Shown: in pieces, positions 1-7,105 of the stretch
Position numbering within the stretch: position 1 is the stretch's first letter
How the letters are laid out: every line of letters begins with the position of its first letter
Assembly: GCF_009725165.1 (NCBI RefSeq)
Contig: NZ_WNZW01000002.1
Location: 248,001 to 312,000 of the forward strand
Direction: 5' to 3'
DNA length: 64,000 nucleotides
Source: Paenibacillus woosongensis
Lineage (GTDB): Bacteria; Bacillota; Bacilli; Paenibacillales; Paenibacillaceae
Notes under the pieces: model-generated
Database searches by the model: none
What the model saw: the letters and a program-made list of their open reading frames with translations, nothing else
Told to the model about the DNA's origin: nothing
Translations under genes and position numbers: made by a program

Positions 1-1649
1 ATCAGCGTCGCGTTCGGCACATCCACGCCGACCTCCACGACGGTCGTCGAAACGAGCAGCTGCACTTCATTGTCATAGAACGAACGCATGACCTCGTCCT
101 TCTCGGCCGCGGTCATCCGCCCGTGCAGCAGCCCGACCTTGAAGTGCGGGAACGCCTGCTGCATCGAGACGTGCAGATCAATGGCATTCTGCACATCCAG
201 CTTATCAGACTCCTCGATCAGCGGGCAGATCAGATAGGCCTGCCTTCCGGCGGACACCTCGCGCTGGATAAACCCAAGCACGCGATCCATCATGTGATGC
301 TTCACCCAATAGGTCGAAATCGGCTTGCGTCCCTTCGGCCGCTCGGACAGTGTGGACACGTCCATGTCGCCAAAGGCCGTAATCGCCAGCGTGCGGGGAA
401 TCGGCGTCGCCGTCATCGTCAGCACGTCCGGATTGAAGCCTTTGCGCCGCAGGATGCTGCGCTGATTGACGCCAAACCGGTGCTGCTCGTCAGTCACGAC
501 CAAGCTGAGCGAACGGAAGAACACGTCCTCTTGAATAAGCGCATGGGTCCCGACGACGATATCCGTTAGCCCCATTTGCAGCGAGGCAGTCAAATCCTTG
601 CGCTTGCGCCCGGTCACACTGCCCGTAAGCAGGCCTACGGTAATGCCGAACGGCTCGAACAACCGGGACAATGAGCGCATATGCTGCTCCGCCAATATTT
701 CCGTTGGCACCATAAATGCTCCCTGATGTCCCGATTTGACCGCCGCATACAGCGCAATGGCTGCCACAACCGTCTTGCCCGAGCCTACATCCCCCTGCAG
801 CAGACGATTCATGCAGTACGGAGAACGCATATCCTGCAGGATCTCCAGCTCCACCTTCTTCTGGGCATCTGTCAGCTCAAAGGGAAGACTGCGAACGAAC
901 TCACGGATCGTCGCATTATCCACCTCATGCTTCACTCCGTCCATCCGCTCGTGATTCATCGCCCGGTAGGCCTGCAGCTTCAACTGAAACAGGAACAGCT
1001 CCTCATAGACCATCCGGCGGCGCGCCTGCTGCCCTTCCTCGCTGTCCTGCGGCTGATGAATGCGCCAAATCGCCTGCCGTCTCGGCATCAGCTCATACTT
1101 ACGCAGGAGCTCCGGCGGCAAAATTTCCGGAATCATCTCCCCATATTGCTGCAGTGCCTGTCCGATCGTTTTGCGCATCCAGGTCTGCGTAATTTTCCCG
1201 CCTACCGAATATACCGGCTGCAGGCTCCCGCTGCGCAGCGTGCCGCGGTCGGGAAACTCCGACTCCGAGACCGTCAATTGGCTGCGCCGCTGGTCCCATT
1301 TGCCCGTGAGCACGATCTCCCGTCCCGCCGTCAGCTGATCCTTCAAGAAGTGGCGGTTAAACCAGGTCGCCGTGAACATCCAGTCCTCGGCCACCATTTT
1401 GCACGTCAGCCTCGATTTCCGGCCGTAGCGCTGCAGTACAGGCACTCCCATGATCTTGGCTTGGACAGTAATCCGGTCGCCGTCCTTCACCTCCGTCAAA
1501 GAGCGCAGCCGGTAATCTTCATACCGAAACGGATAATATTCCATTAAATCATTTACCGTAAAGATGCCAAAGGCGTGAAGCTCTCCTTCTTTGAGAGCAC
1601 TCACGCCGTTAACCTGCTTTACCGGAATTTCGTTTAAATCCAAACTCAT
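1..1649 (-). CDS. recG: ATP-dependent DNA helicase RecG, 3' end cut by the window edge
   Basis: RecG remodels stalled replication forks and Holliday junctions. About 549 residues are present of a protein that is usually near 680, so the C-terminal helicase part lies outside. I translated it from an ATG at 1649, which begins MSLDLNEIPVKQVNGVS. An N-terminal wedge/OB region comes first. A Walker A motif (LLQGDVGSGKTVVA) lies near residue 285, followed by motif Ib (PTEILAEQH), a DEQHRFG box II and the TMTATPIPRTL motif III. The visible part ends in the motif V stretch (STTVVEVGVDVPNAT). A degV gene lies 14 bases upstream on the same strand, so the two are probably co-transcribed. Identification rests on motif order and operon position. 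Start confidence is moderate because the ribosome site (GAGGGATTGGA) lies close to the ATG. Confidence 0.95.
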   Translation of the reverse strand, partial: MSLDLNEIPVKQVNGVSALKEGELHAFGIFTVNDLMEYYPFRYEDYRLRSLTEVKDGDRITVQAKIMGVPVLQRYGRKSRLTCKMVAEDWMFTATWFNRHFLKDQLTAGREIVLTGKWDQRRSQLTVSESEFPDRGTLRSGSLQPVYSVGGKITQTWMRKTIGQALQQYGEMIPEILPPELLRKYELMPRRQAIWRIHQPQDSEEGQQARRRMVYEELFLFQLKLQAYRAMNHERMDGVKHEVDNATIREFVRSLPFELTDAQKKVELEILQDMRSPYCMNRLLQGDVGSGKTVVAAIALYAAVKSGHQGAFMVPTEILAEQHMRSLSRLFEPFGITVGLLTGSVTGRKRKDLTASLQMGLTDIVVGTHALIQEDVFFRSLSLVVTDEQHRFGVNQRSILRRKGFNPDVLTMTATPIPRTLAITAFGDMDVSTLSERPKGRKPISTYWVKHHMMDRVLGFIQREVSAGRQAYLICPLIEESDKLDVQNAIDLHVSMQQAFPHFKVGLLHGRMTAAEKDEVMRSFYDNEVQLLVSTTVVEVGVDVPNATL

Positions 1650-1663
1650 TCCAATCCCTCGCT

Positions 1664-2533
1664 TCAAGCCGGCCACACGAATATAGCTACCACTCCCGGG
1701 CCGGTATGTGAACCTACGACTGCGCCGATGTCCGTGCGAACCACCTCATGCAGCGTGAAGTGCTGGGACAGCAAATCCACAAACTCCTGGGCGAGCTCTG
1801 GATTCACACCGTCGCAAACCGCAACATTCAAATCTTTATGATTGCCAAAATCATTCACGAACAGCTCGATAACCCGCGATACCGCCTTCTTGCGGCCTCT
1901 CGCTTTATCCACTGCGTAGATAATGCCCTCCTGATCCACCGACAGAATCGGCTTGATGTTCAGCAGCGTGCCAAGAATAGCCGCCGCTTTGCCGATCCGT
2001 CCGCCCTTCTGCAAATACTCCAGCGTATCAACCAGGAAGTACAGCCTGCGGCTGCGCCCAAGGCGTTCGACCTCGGCTTTGATCTGGTCCACGGTGGCTC
2101 CCTTAGAGGCCATTCTTGCCGCTTCAACCACTTGAAGACCAAAGCCGTAGGAAGCACTTAAGGAATCAATGACTGTAATATCGAGCTCCTTGCCCGTCTC
2201 TTCCTCCAGCATCGTCTTCGCCAAGAGGGCCGATTGATAGGTTCCGCTCATGCCGGAAGAGATATGGATGGATACGATCGGCGAGCCCGGATTCGCTTCC
2301 AGCAAATTGCGGTAGACCTCGGCATACTGGGACGGGGACGTCTGGGAGCTCTTCGGCAGCTCACGCGACTTTGTCAGTTTGTCGTAGAACTCTGCCGCTG
2401 TAATGTCGACGCCCTCCAGAAAAGATTCCTCGCCGAACGCAAGACGCATCGGCACGATATGAATGCCATATTCCTCCGCCGTAGTCTTCGGTACGTCAGC
2501 CGTACTGTCTGCAACGATGACAACCTTGGTCAT
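1664..2533 (-). CDS. DegV family fatty-acid-binding protein (FakB type)
   Basis: DegV/FakB proteins bind a single fatty acid and present its carboxyl group to the kinase FakA, which makes acyl-phosphate for phospholipid synthesis. The 289-residue product has the family's usual length. It opens with the signature strand and loop VVIVADSTADVP, followed by EGVDITAAEFYDKL, the SSQTSPSQY motif and the HISSGMSGTYQSA motif that contacts the lipid head group. The C-terminal half carries GGRIGKAAAILGTLLNIKPIL. The next gene upstream (2578-4344) encodes the FakA kinase 44 bases away, so kinase and binding protein are side by side. Which fatty acid it prefers cannot be read from sequence. Confidence 0.92.
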   Translation of the reverse strand: MTKVVIVADSTADVPKTTAEEYGIHIVPMRLAFGEESFLEGVDITAAEFYDKLTKSRELPKSSQTSPSQYAEVYRNLLEANPGSPIVSIHISSGMSGTYQSALLAKTMLEEETGKELDITVIDSLSASYGFGLQVVEAARMASKGATVDQIKAEVERLGRSRRLYFLVDTLEYLQKGGRIGKAAAILGTLLNIKPILSVDQEGIIYAVDKARGRKKAVSRVIELFVNDFGNHKDLNVAVCDGVNPELAQEFVDLLSQHFTLHEVVRTDIGAVVGSHTGPGVVAIFVWPA

Positions 2534-2577
2534 GAGATCCTCATCCTTTCAACTCTCCCGTCACCTCTAGGCGCAGC

Positions 2578-4344
2578 CTAGGATTCCACAGAGAATAAAT
2601 AATAATATATCGGCTGGCCGCCGTTGTGGGCCTCCACTTCGACATCCGGATAAGTCTCATTCATCCAAGCTATCAGTTCGCCAGTCATCTCGGGCGAGGC
2701 TTCCTCGCCGACGAGAATCGTTACGATCTCATCCCCGCCCTCCAGCATTTTGGAGAGCAGATCCCGGCACGTCTCCAGGAGACCTGCTTCCGTTGCCACG
2801 ATTTTGGAGTCTGCAATGCCGATATAGTGACCGGCTGTAATTTCCAGTTCATCGAATACCGTATCGCGAACCGCATAGGTCACCTGTCCCGTCTTGACAT
2901 GGTTTACGGCGTTCATCATGCTGTCGGCGTTCGACTCTACGCTCTCTTCCTCCTGGAACGCGAATGCAGCGGCGATTCCCTGCGGAATGCTCTTGCTTGG
3001 AATAACGGTAACCTCGCGCTCGCCTTCCAGAAGATCGCGCGCTTGCTGTGCGGCTAGTACAATATTCGAGTTGTTCGGCAGAATGAACACATGCTGGGCG
3101 GAAATCGAATGAATCGCCTTCACGAAATCCTCGGTACTCGGATTCATCGTCTGTCCTCCGGCGAGCACGACATCAACGCCAAGGCTGGTGAAAATATCAG
3201 AGATACCTTGCCCTGAAGCAACCGCGATGAAGCCATAAGGCGCCAGTTCGTCGGCCGGCATCTCCGCACGCTCTGTCTGGCGCAGGCCCTCTGCCGGGAT
3301 ATCGGCGAACAATTCCGGCATGGGAGCCGCGTCCATTCCCGCCGACAGCAGGTCGCGATGCTGCTCGCGCATGTTCAAAATATGAATTTGCGTAATCTCG
3401 CCATAACGCAGGGCCAAATTCAGCACCTCGCCCGGCGCTTTAGAATGCACGTGTACTTTGATTACTTCATCATCAGCGATGACAATGATGGAATCTCCAT
3501 TCTTTGACAGCGCTTCCCGGAACTGATCTTCGTTAAATGGCGTATTTCTAGCTTCACCGAGCGTACGATTGATGAAAAATTCCATGTCGTACAAAAACTC
3601 GATATCCTCCGTCTCCAATTTGGCTTGGGCGGAAATCGGGGCGTCCGGTGTAATTCGCGGAGCCGCAGAGACCGGTTTTACGGCGGATACAGCTTGTCCC
3701 GTTACGGGCTCTTCCATCGGTATCGTTCCGTTCGTTAAAACTTGCAAGAATCCTTCATAAATATATACGAGTCCTTGTCCACCGGAATCTACGACACCGA
3801 CCTGCTTCAAGACGGGCAACAGCTCAGGCGTATGGGCAAGCGCCTCCTTGGCCTTGGCCAGCACCTCCGTCATCAGCTCCGTCACATCCGTCGTCCGTCT
3901 GGCATAGAATACGGCATGCTTGGCCGCTTCTTTGGCCACGGTAAGAATCGTGCCTTCCACCGGCTTAACAACGGCCTTGTATGCGGTATCCACACCGCTC
4001 TGCAGCGCAGCGGCGAAATGAATCGTGTTGAGTTCTTCGTAAGCCGCCGCATAGCGGGCAAAGCCACGGAATAACTGGGACAAAATAACGCCAGAGTTGC
4101 CTCGCGCGCCCATCAGGAGACCTTTGGACAATACGCCCGCCCGGCTGCCTAAGCCTCCGGTACCGTTGTTCTTCAGCTCAGACACGCCTGCCGTCATCGT
4201 CAAATTCATGTTCGTCCCCGTGTCTCCATCCGGAACCGGAAACACGTTTAAGGAGTTGACATGCTCGGCATGCTGATGAAGCCTCTCCGCCCCGGCTAAC
4301 ACCATAGCGGTAAAATCTGTTCCATTCAGAGAACGCTTACTCAA
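2578..4344 (-). CDS. fakA: FakA/YloV fatty acid kinase, DAK2 domain fusion protein
   Basis: FakA phosphorylates FakB-bound fatty acids. The N-terminal DAK2-type kinase domain (residues about 8-200) shows the nucleotide and magnesium site SLNVFPVPDGDTGTNM and the following MGARGNSGVILSQ and VGVVDSGGQGL stretches. A linker is followed by the conserved C-terminal region, which has DEVIKVHVHSKAPGEVL and the TEDFVKAI...NNSNIVLAA segment. The 588-residue length is somewhat above the usual 550. Translation appears to begin at a TTG (4344) behind an AAGGGGAA ribosome site. The gene sits 15 bases after yloU, the same neighbour as in Bacillus subtilis, and a FakB-type gene follows. The family name YloV fits equally; the function is inferred from Staphylococcus FakA. 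Confidence 0.93.
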   Translation of the reverse strand: MSKRSLNGTDFTAMVLAGAERLHQHAEHVNSLNVFPVPDGDTGTNMNLTMTAGVSELKNNGTGGLGSRAGVLSKGLLMGARGNSGVILSQLFRGFARYAAAYEELNTIHFAAALQSGVDTAYKAVVKPVEGTILTVAKEAAKHAVFYARRTTDVTELMTEVLAKAKEALAHTPELLPVLKQVGVVDSGGQGLVYIYEGFLQVLTNGTIPMEEPVTGQAVSAVKPVSAAPRITPDAPISAQAKLETEDIEFLYDMEFFINRTLGEARNTPFNEDQFREALSKNGDSIIVIADDEVIKVHVHSKAPGEVLNLALRYGEITQIHILNMREQHRDLLSAGMDAAPMPELFADIPAEGLRQTERAEMPADELAPYGFIAVASGQGISDIFTSLGVDVVLAGGQTMNPSTEDFVKAIHSISAQHVFILPNNSNIVLAAQQARDLLEGEREVTVIPSKSIPQGIAAAFAFQEEESVESNADSMMNAVNHVKTGQVTYAVRDTVFDELEITAGHYIGIADSKIVATEAGLLETCRDLLSKMLEGGDEIVTILVGEEASPEMTGELIAWMNETYPDVEVEAHNGGQPIYYYLFSVES

Positions 4345-4359
4345 TGAAAATTCCCCTTC

Positions 4360-4719
4360 CTAGCTTGATACACGTACGCCTTGAACCGAGATGTTGACAT
4401 ACGCTACTTCGAGTCCAACGACTTCGGTGAGTACATATTTTACTTTTTGTTGTATGTTGTGTGCGACCTCGGAAATTTTCGTGCCATAACTAACTATAAT
4501 ATAAAGATGAATCGACAATTGATTATTCTCCAGGTTCACTTCCACACCACGGGCCAGATTCTCTCTCCCAATCAATTCGGCAAAACCGTCCTTGAACTGC
4601 TTGCGGCTTGCCATTCCTACCAATCCATAACATTCCATGGCGGCCGATCCGGCGATCACCGCTATGGCTTCATCGGAAATATGGACTGTCCCATGCTCCG
4701 TATGTAGTTCAATAGCCAC
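4360..4719 (-). CDS. yloU: Asp23/Gls24 family protein YloU
   Basis: This 119-residue protein belongs to the Asp23/Gls24 envelope-stress family. Evidence is the HGTVHISDEAIAVIAGSAAME opening, the VEVNLENNQLSIHLYIIVSYGTKISEVA strand region and the closing VAYVNISVQGVRV. Members are small cytoplasmic proteins that can associate with the membrane; the exact role of YloU is not established. The start is a GTG at 4719, with GGAGG about 12 bases upstream. It is the first gene of a minus-strand unit with fakA and degV, divergent from rpmB. A paralogue is encoded at 44391-44753. Confidence 0.9.
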   Translation of the reverse strand: MAIELHTEHGTVHISDEAIAVIAGSAAMECYGLVGMASRKQFKDGFAELIGRENLARGVEVNLENNQLSIHLYIIVSYGTKISEVAHNIQQKVKYVLTEVVGLEVAYVNISVQGVRVSS

Positions 4720-4834
4720 GCCCGCATCAACTCCTCCCCAAAATTATTATGGACTAATCAACATTGTACTATAAGAAGAAAGAGAAATAAATAAAAGAAG
4801 AGCAATGGAGCCAGAAATAAAGTTGCGCCACTGG

Positions 4835-4864
4835 TTGACGGCTCTTTTTTTACTGTGATATTAT
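4835..4864 (+). promoter_or_regulatory. Putative sigma-A promoter of rpmB
   Basis: A TTGACG hexamer at 4835-4840 and TATTAT at 4859-4864 are separated by 18 bases. They lie 45 bases before the rpmB start, and no other gene is between. This is pattern matching only. Confidence 0.6.
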
Positions 4865-4908
4865 AGATAAGTGTTGTTTTAAGAGGTTGGAATTAGGAGG
4901 TGTAATGA

Positions 4909-5097
4909 ATGTCTCGCAAATGTTATGTGACAGGCAAGAGCCCAAGCACAGGGAACAATGTATCCCACGCAAACAATCACACGAAGCGTACTTGGGGCGT
5001 GAACGTACAAAAAGTCCGTATTCTTGTAGACGGTAAACCGAAACGCGTATACGTTAGCACTCGGGCTTTGAAATCCGGTAAAGTAACCCGCGCGTAG
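4909..5097 (+). CDS. rpmB: 50S ribosomal protein L28
   Basis: L28 is a small structural protein of the large ribosomal subunit. The 62-residue product has the standard length. It begins [12 protein letters not shown] and contains [17 protein letters not shown], followed by [22 protein letters not shown]. Only one cysteine (Cys5) is present, so this is the zinc-free form. The ATG at 4909 has AGGAGGTG 8-9 bases upstream. The gene is on the strand opposite to spoVM and yloU, as in Bacillus subtilis, and is bounded by its own promoter and terminator. Confidence 0.97.
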   Translation: MSRKCYVTGKSPSTGNNVSHANNHTKRTWGVNVQKVRILVDGKPKRVYVSTRALKSGKVTRA

Positions 5098-5118
5098 GGT
5101 TGTAATAAGCATATAGAC

Positions 5119-5150
5119 AAAAAGCACCTTGTCATTCGAGGTGCTTTTTT
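5119..5150 (+). terminator. Terminator of rpmB, also readable on the minus strand for spoVM
   Basis: AAAAAGCACCT and AGGTGCTTTTTT form an 11-base-pair hairpin with a nine-base loop and T runs on both strands. It lies 22 bases after rpmB and can also stop transcripts arriving from spoVM. Confidence 0.88.
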
Positions 5151-5247
5151 AATGCCCGCCGCCTGCTCCGCCCGGCCTGGAACGCTGCGTGATCGGCGGG
5201 AGCGGGCTCGCGTCTTCCTGCTGATGCTTAGACGCAAGGTCCCCTCC

Positions 5248-5328
5248 CTAATTTTTCTGAAATGTGTTCAATACCGCTTTGACGAATCCGCCCAAAAACT
5301 TAGGCAGCTTGAATGTGTAAAATTTCAT
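5248..5328 (-). CDS. spoVM: Stage V sporulation protein SpoVM
   Basis: SpoVM is a 26-residue amphipathic helix that binds the convex outer forespore membrane and anchors SpoIVA, the base of the spore coat. I read the 26 codons directly on the minus strand. The protein starts MKFYTFKLPKFLGGFVKAVL and ends in NTFQKN before a TAG stop. The MKFYTxKLPKFLGG opening and Pro9 match the family. GGAGGGTGAAGG lies just upstream of the ATG. The position between rpe and rpmB is the conserved one. Its promoter would be expected to be mother-cell specific (sigma-E), but I could not recognise a convincing one. It shows the organism belongs to an endospore-forming lineage. Confidence 0.95.
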   Translation of the reverse strand: MKFYTFKLPKFLGGFVKAVLNTFQKN

Positions 5329-5405
5329 CCTTCACCCTCCCCATCATTCTCATGCCTTCACCTATAGTCTATGTTCCAAGTCTGCTTCCCGTGTATTGAG
5401 GACAC

Positions 5406-5442
5406 AAAAAAAAGGCTACATGAGAACCCTGCTCATGTAACC
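5406..5442 (-). terminator. Terminator after rpe
   Basis: On the minus strand GGTTACATGAG pairs with CTCATGTAGCC (11 base pairs, one G-U) and is followed by eight T residues. It separates spoVM from the rpe-rsgA-prkC unit. Confidence 0.88.
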
Positions 5443-5492
5443 CATTGTATGCGGCACTGCCCATCCCTATACCAACGGACAATACGGTTTCG

Positions 5493-6161
5493 CTAGAAAC
5501 GCTCCACGCTGCCGCGGATTTCAGAAATCGCTGCCGCCCGGTCCTCGCGCCCGAACACCGCACTGCCCGCAACTAGCACATCTGCCCCGGCCTCTACTAC
5601 GGTTGGCGCCGTAGCAGCGGTAATCCCGCCGTCAACTTCGATATGCAGGCCCGTTAATCCCAGCTGCTCTCTCCACTCGGCAATTTGCGAAATCTTGCGG
5701 ACCGTTCCCGGGATGAAGGCTTGCCCGCCGAAGCCCGGATTCACCGTCATGACAAGTATGAGATCAAGATCTTCGATCACTTCGCGAACCGCCAGCGCCG
5801 GCGTAGCCGGATTGATGGCGACCCCTGCCTTTACGCCCAGGCTCTTGATTTGCTGGATGACGCTGTGCAGGTGCACACAAGCCTCGGCATGAACCGTAAT
5901 CAGGCTTGCTCCTGCCTTAGCGAACGCTTCGATATAACGCTCCGGATGCTCGATCATGAGGTGCACGTCCAGGAACAGCTTCGTATGAGGCGCCACGGCT
6001 TCCAGCACCAGCGGCCCGAACGTCATGTTGGGCACGAAATGGCCGTCCATGACATCGACATGAAGCCAGTCGGCGCCGCTGCGCTCAACCTCGGCGACTT
6101 CTTGAGCCAATTTCCCAAAATCCGCGGACAAAATAGACGGTGCTATGTTGATTTTTCGCAT
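5493..6161 (-). CDS. rpe: Ribulose-phosphate 3-epimerase
   Basis: The enzyme interconverts ribulose 5-phosphate and xylulose 5-phosphate in the pentose phosphate pathway. The 222-residue TIM barrel shows APSILSADFGKL with the first active-site strand, HVDVMDGHFVPNMTFGP with metal-binding His and Asp, and VHAEA. MTVNPGFGGQAFIP and the second catalytic aspartate in EVDGGI follow, then VAGSAVFG, the phosphate loop. Start at 6161 has GGAGGT nine bases upstream, inside the end of rsgA, and the genes are four bases apart. thiN, which follows rpe in Bacillus subtilis, is not found here. Confidence 0.96.
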   Translation of the reverse strand: MRKINIAPSILSADFGKLAQEVAEVERSGADWLHVDVMDGHFVPNMTFGPLVLEAVAPHTKLFLDVHLMIEHPERYIEAFAKAGASLITVHAEACVHLHSVIQQIKSLGVKAGVAINPATPALAVREVIEDLDLILVMTVNPGFGGQAFIPGTVRKISQIAEWREQLGLTGLHIEVDGGITAATAPTVVEAGADVLVAGSAVFGREDRAAAISEIRGSVERF

Positions 6162-6165
6162 GAAG

Positions 6166-7074
6166 TTAGTACCTCCGTTTTTTATCTTTCATTTCCTCAT
6201 AGAACTGTACATAATGCTTGTAGCGGCTGGAGACAATTTCGCCTTCCTCCACCGCCGCTCTAACCCGGCACCCCGGCTCATGCAGATGGCTGCAGCCCCG
6301 GAATTTGCATTGCTCCGCATATTCGCTGAATTCGATAAAACAGGATGACAGCTCCTCTACGCCCAGCTCCAGGAAGTCCAGCTGGCTGAACCCGGGAGTA
6401 TCCGCAACATAACCGCCATTATCCAGCTCGATCAGCTCCACATGGCGCGTCGTATGTCGGCCGCGGCCCAGCTTCAGGCTGATTTCACTTGTTTCTAGCG
6501 ATAATCCCGGCAGCATGGCGTTCAGCAGAGATGATTTTCCCACGCCCGATTGCCCGGCAAACACGCTGATGTGGCCAGCCAGCCGCGCCTTTACTTCATC
6601 CGTCCCGCTTCCCGTCAAGGAGCTAGTAATGATAACCTCATAGCCTACCTTTTCGTATAACTCGCCAACCTGCCTCGTTAAGTTGCGATCCTGTTCATCG
6701 CCCTGCTCATCCAGCAAATCTTCCTTCGTCAGGCAAATCAGGGGGCGGAGTCCCGCATGCTCGATATGTACGAGGAACTTGTCCAGCAGCTGCAGGTTCA
6801 AATCCGGCTCCTTCACGGAGAACAGCAGAACCGCATGACTGGCATTAGCGATGGGCGGACGGATCAGCTCCGTATCGCGCGGCAGTATTTCGTCTACCGT
6901 GCCTTCCCCGTTCTCGGTAGGGGTATATAGAACTTGGTCCCCTACGAGCGGAGTAATCCCCTTTTTCTTGAAAATGCCGCGGCCCCGGCACTGGAGAACA
7001 ATCTCCTCTGCCGAGGCTAACGGCTTCACATAGTAATATCCGCTTAATGCCTTAACAATTAAACCTTCAGGCAT
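6166..7074 (-). CDS. rsgA: Ribosome small subunit-dependent GTPase A (CpgA/YloQ)
   Basis: RsgA is a circularly permuted GTPase that checks maturation of the 30S subunit and releases assembly factors. The 302-residue protein has an N-terminal OB fold (residues 1-70). The GTPase motifs follow in permuted order: CLTKEDL (G4), GQSGVGKSSLLN (P loop), then DTPGFSQ (G3). The C-terminal zinc knuckle is C-KFRGC-SHLHEPGC. It lies between prkC and rpe. In Bacillus the homologue is phosphorylated by PrkC, which agrees with the shared operon (established for that organism, inferred here). Confidence 0.96.
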   Translation of the reverse strand: MPEGLIVKALSGYYYVKPLASAEEIVLQCRGRGIFKKKGITPLVGDQVLYTPTENGEGTVDEILPRDTELIRPPIANASHAVLLFSVKEPDLNLQLLDKFLVHIEHAGLRPLICLTKEDLLDEQGDEQDRNLTRQVGELYEKVGYEVIITSSLTGSGTDEVKARLAGHISVFAGQSGVGKSSLLNAMLPGLSLETSEISLKLGRGRHTTRHVELIELDNGGYVADTPGFSQLDFLELGVEELSSCFIEFSEYAEQCKFRGCSHLHEPGCRVRAAVEEGEIVSSRYKHYVQFYEEMKDKKRRY

Positions 7075-7105
7075 GCTGCCGGCCTCACTTTCATTTTCTT
7101 CCTGT

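Noticed and set aside
5369..5572. A short frame overlapping the end of rpe
   Set aside because: It runs across the terminator and in a different frame from rpe.
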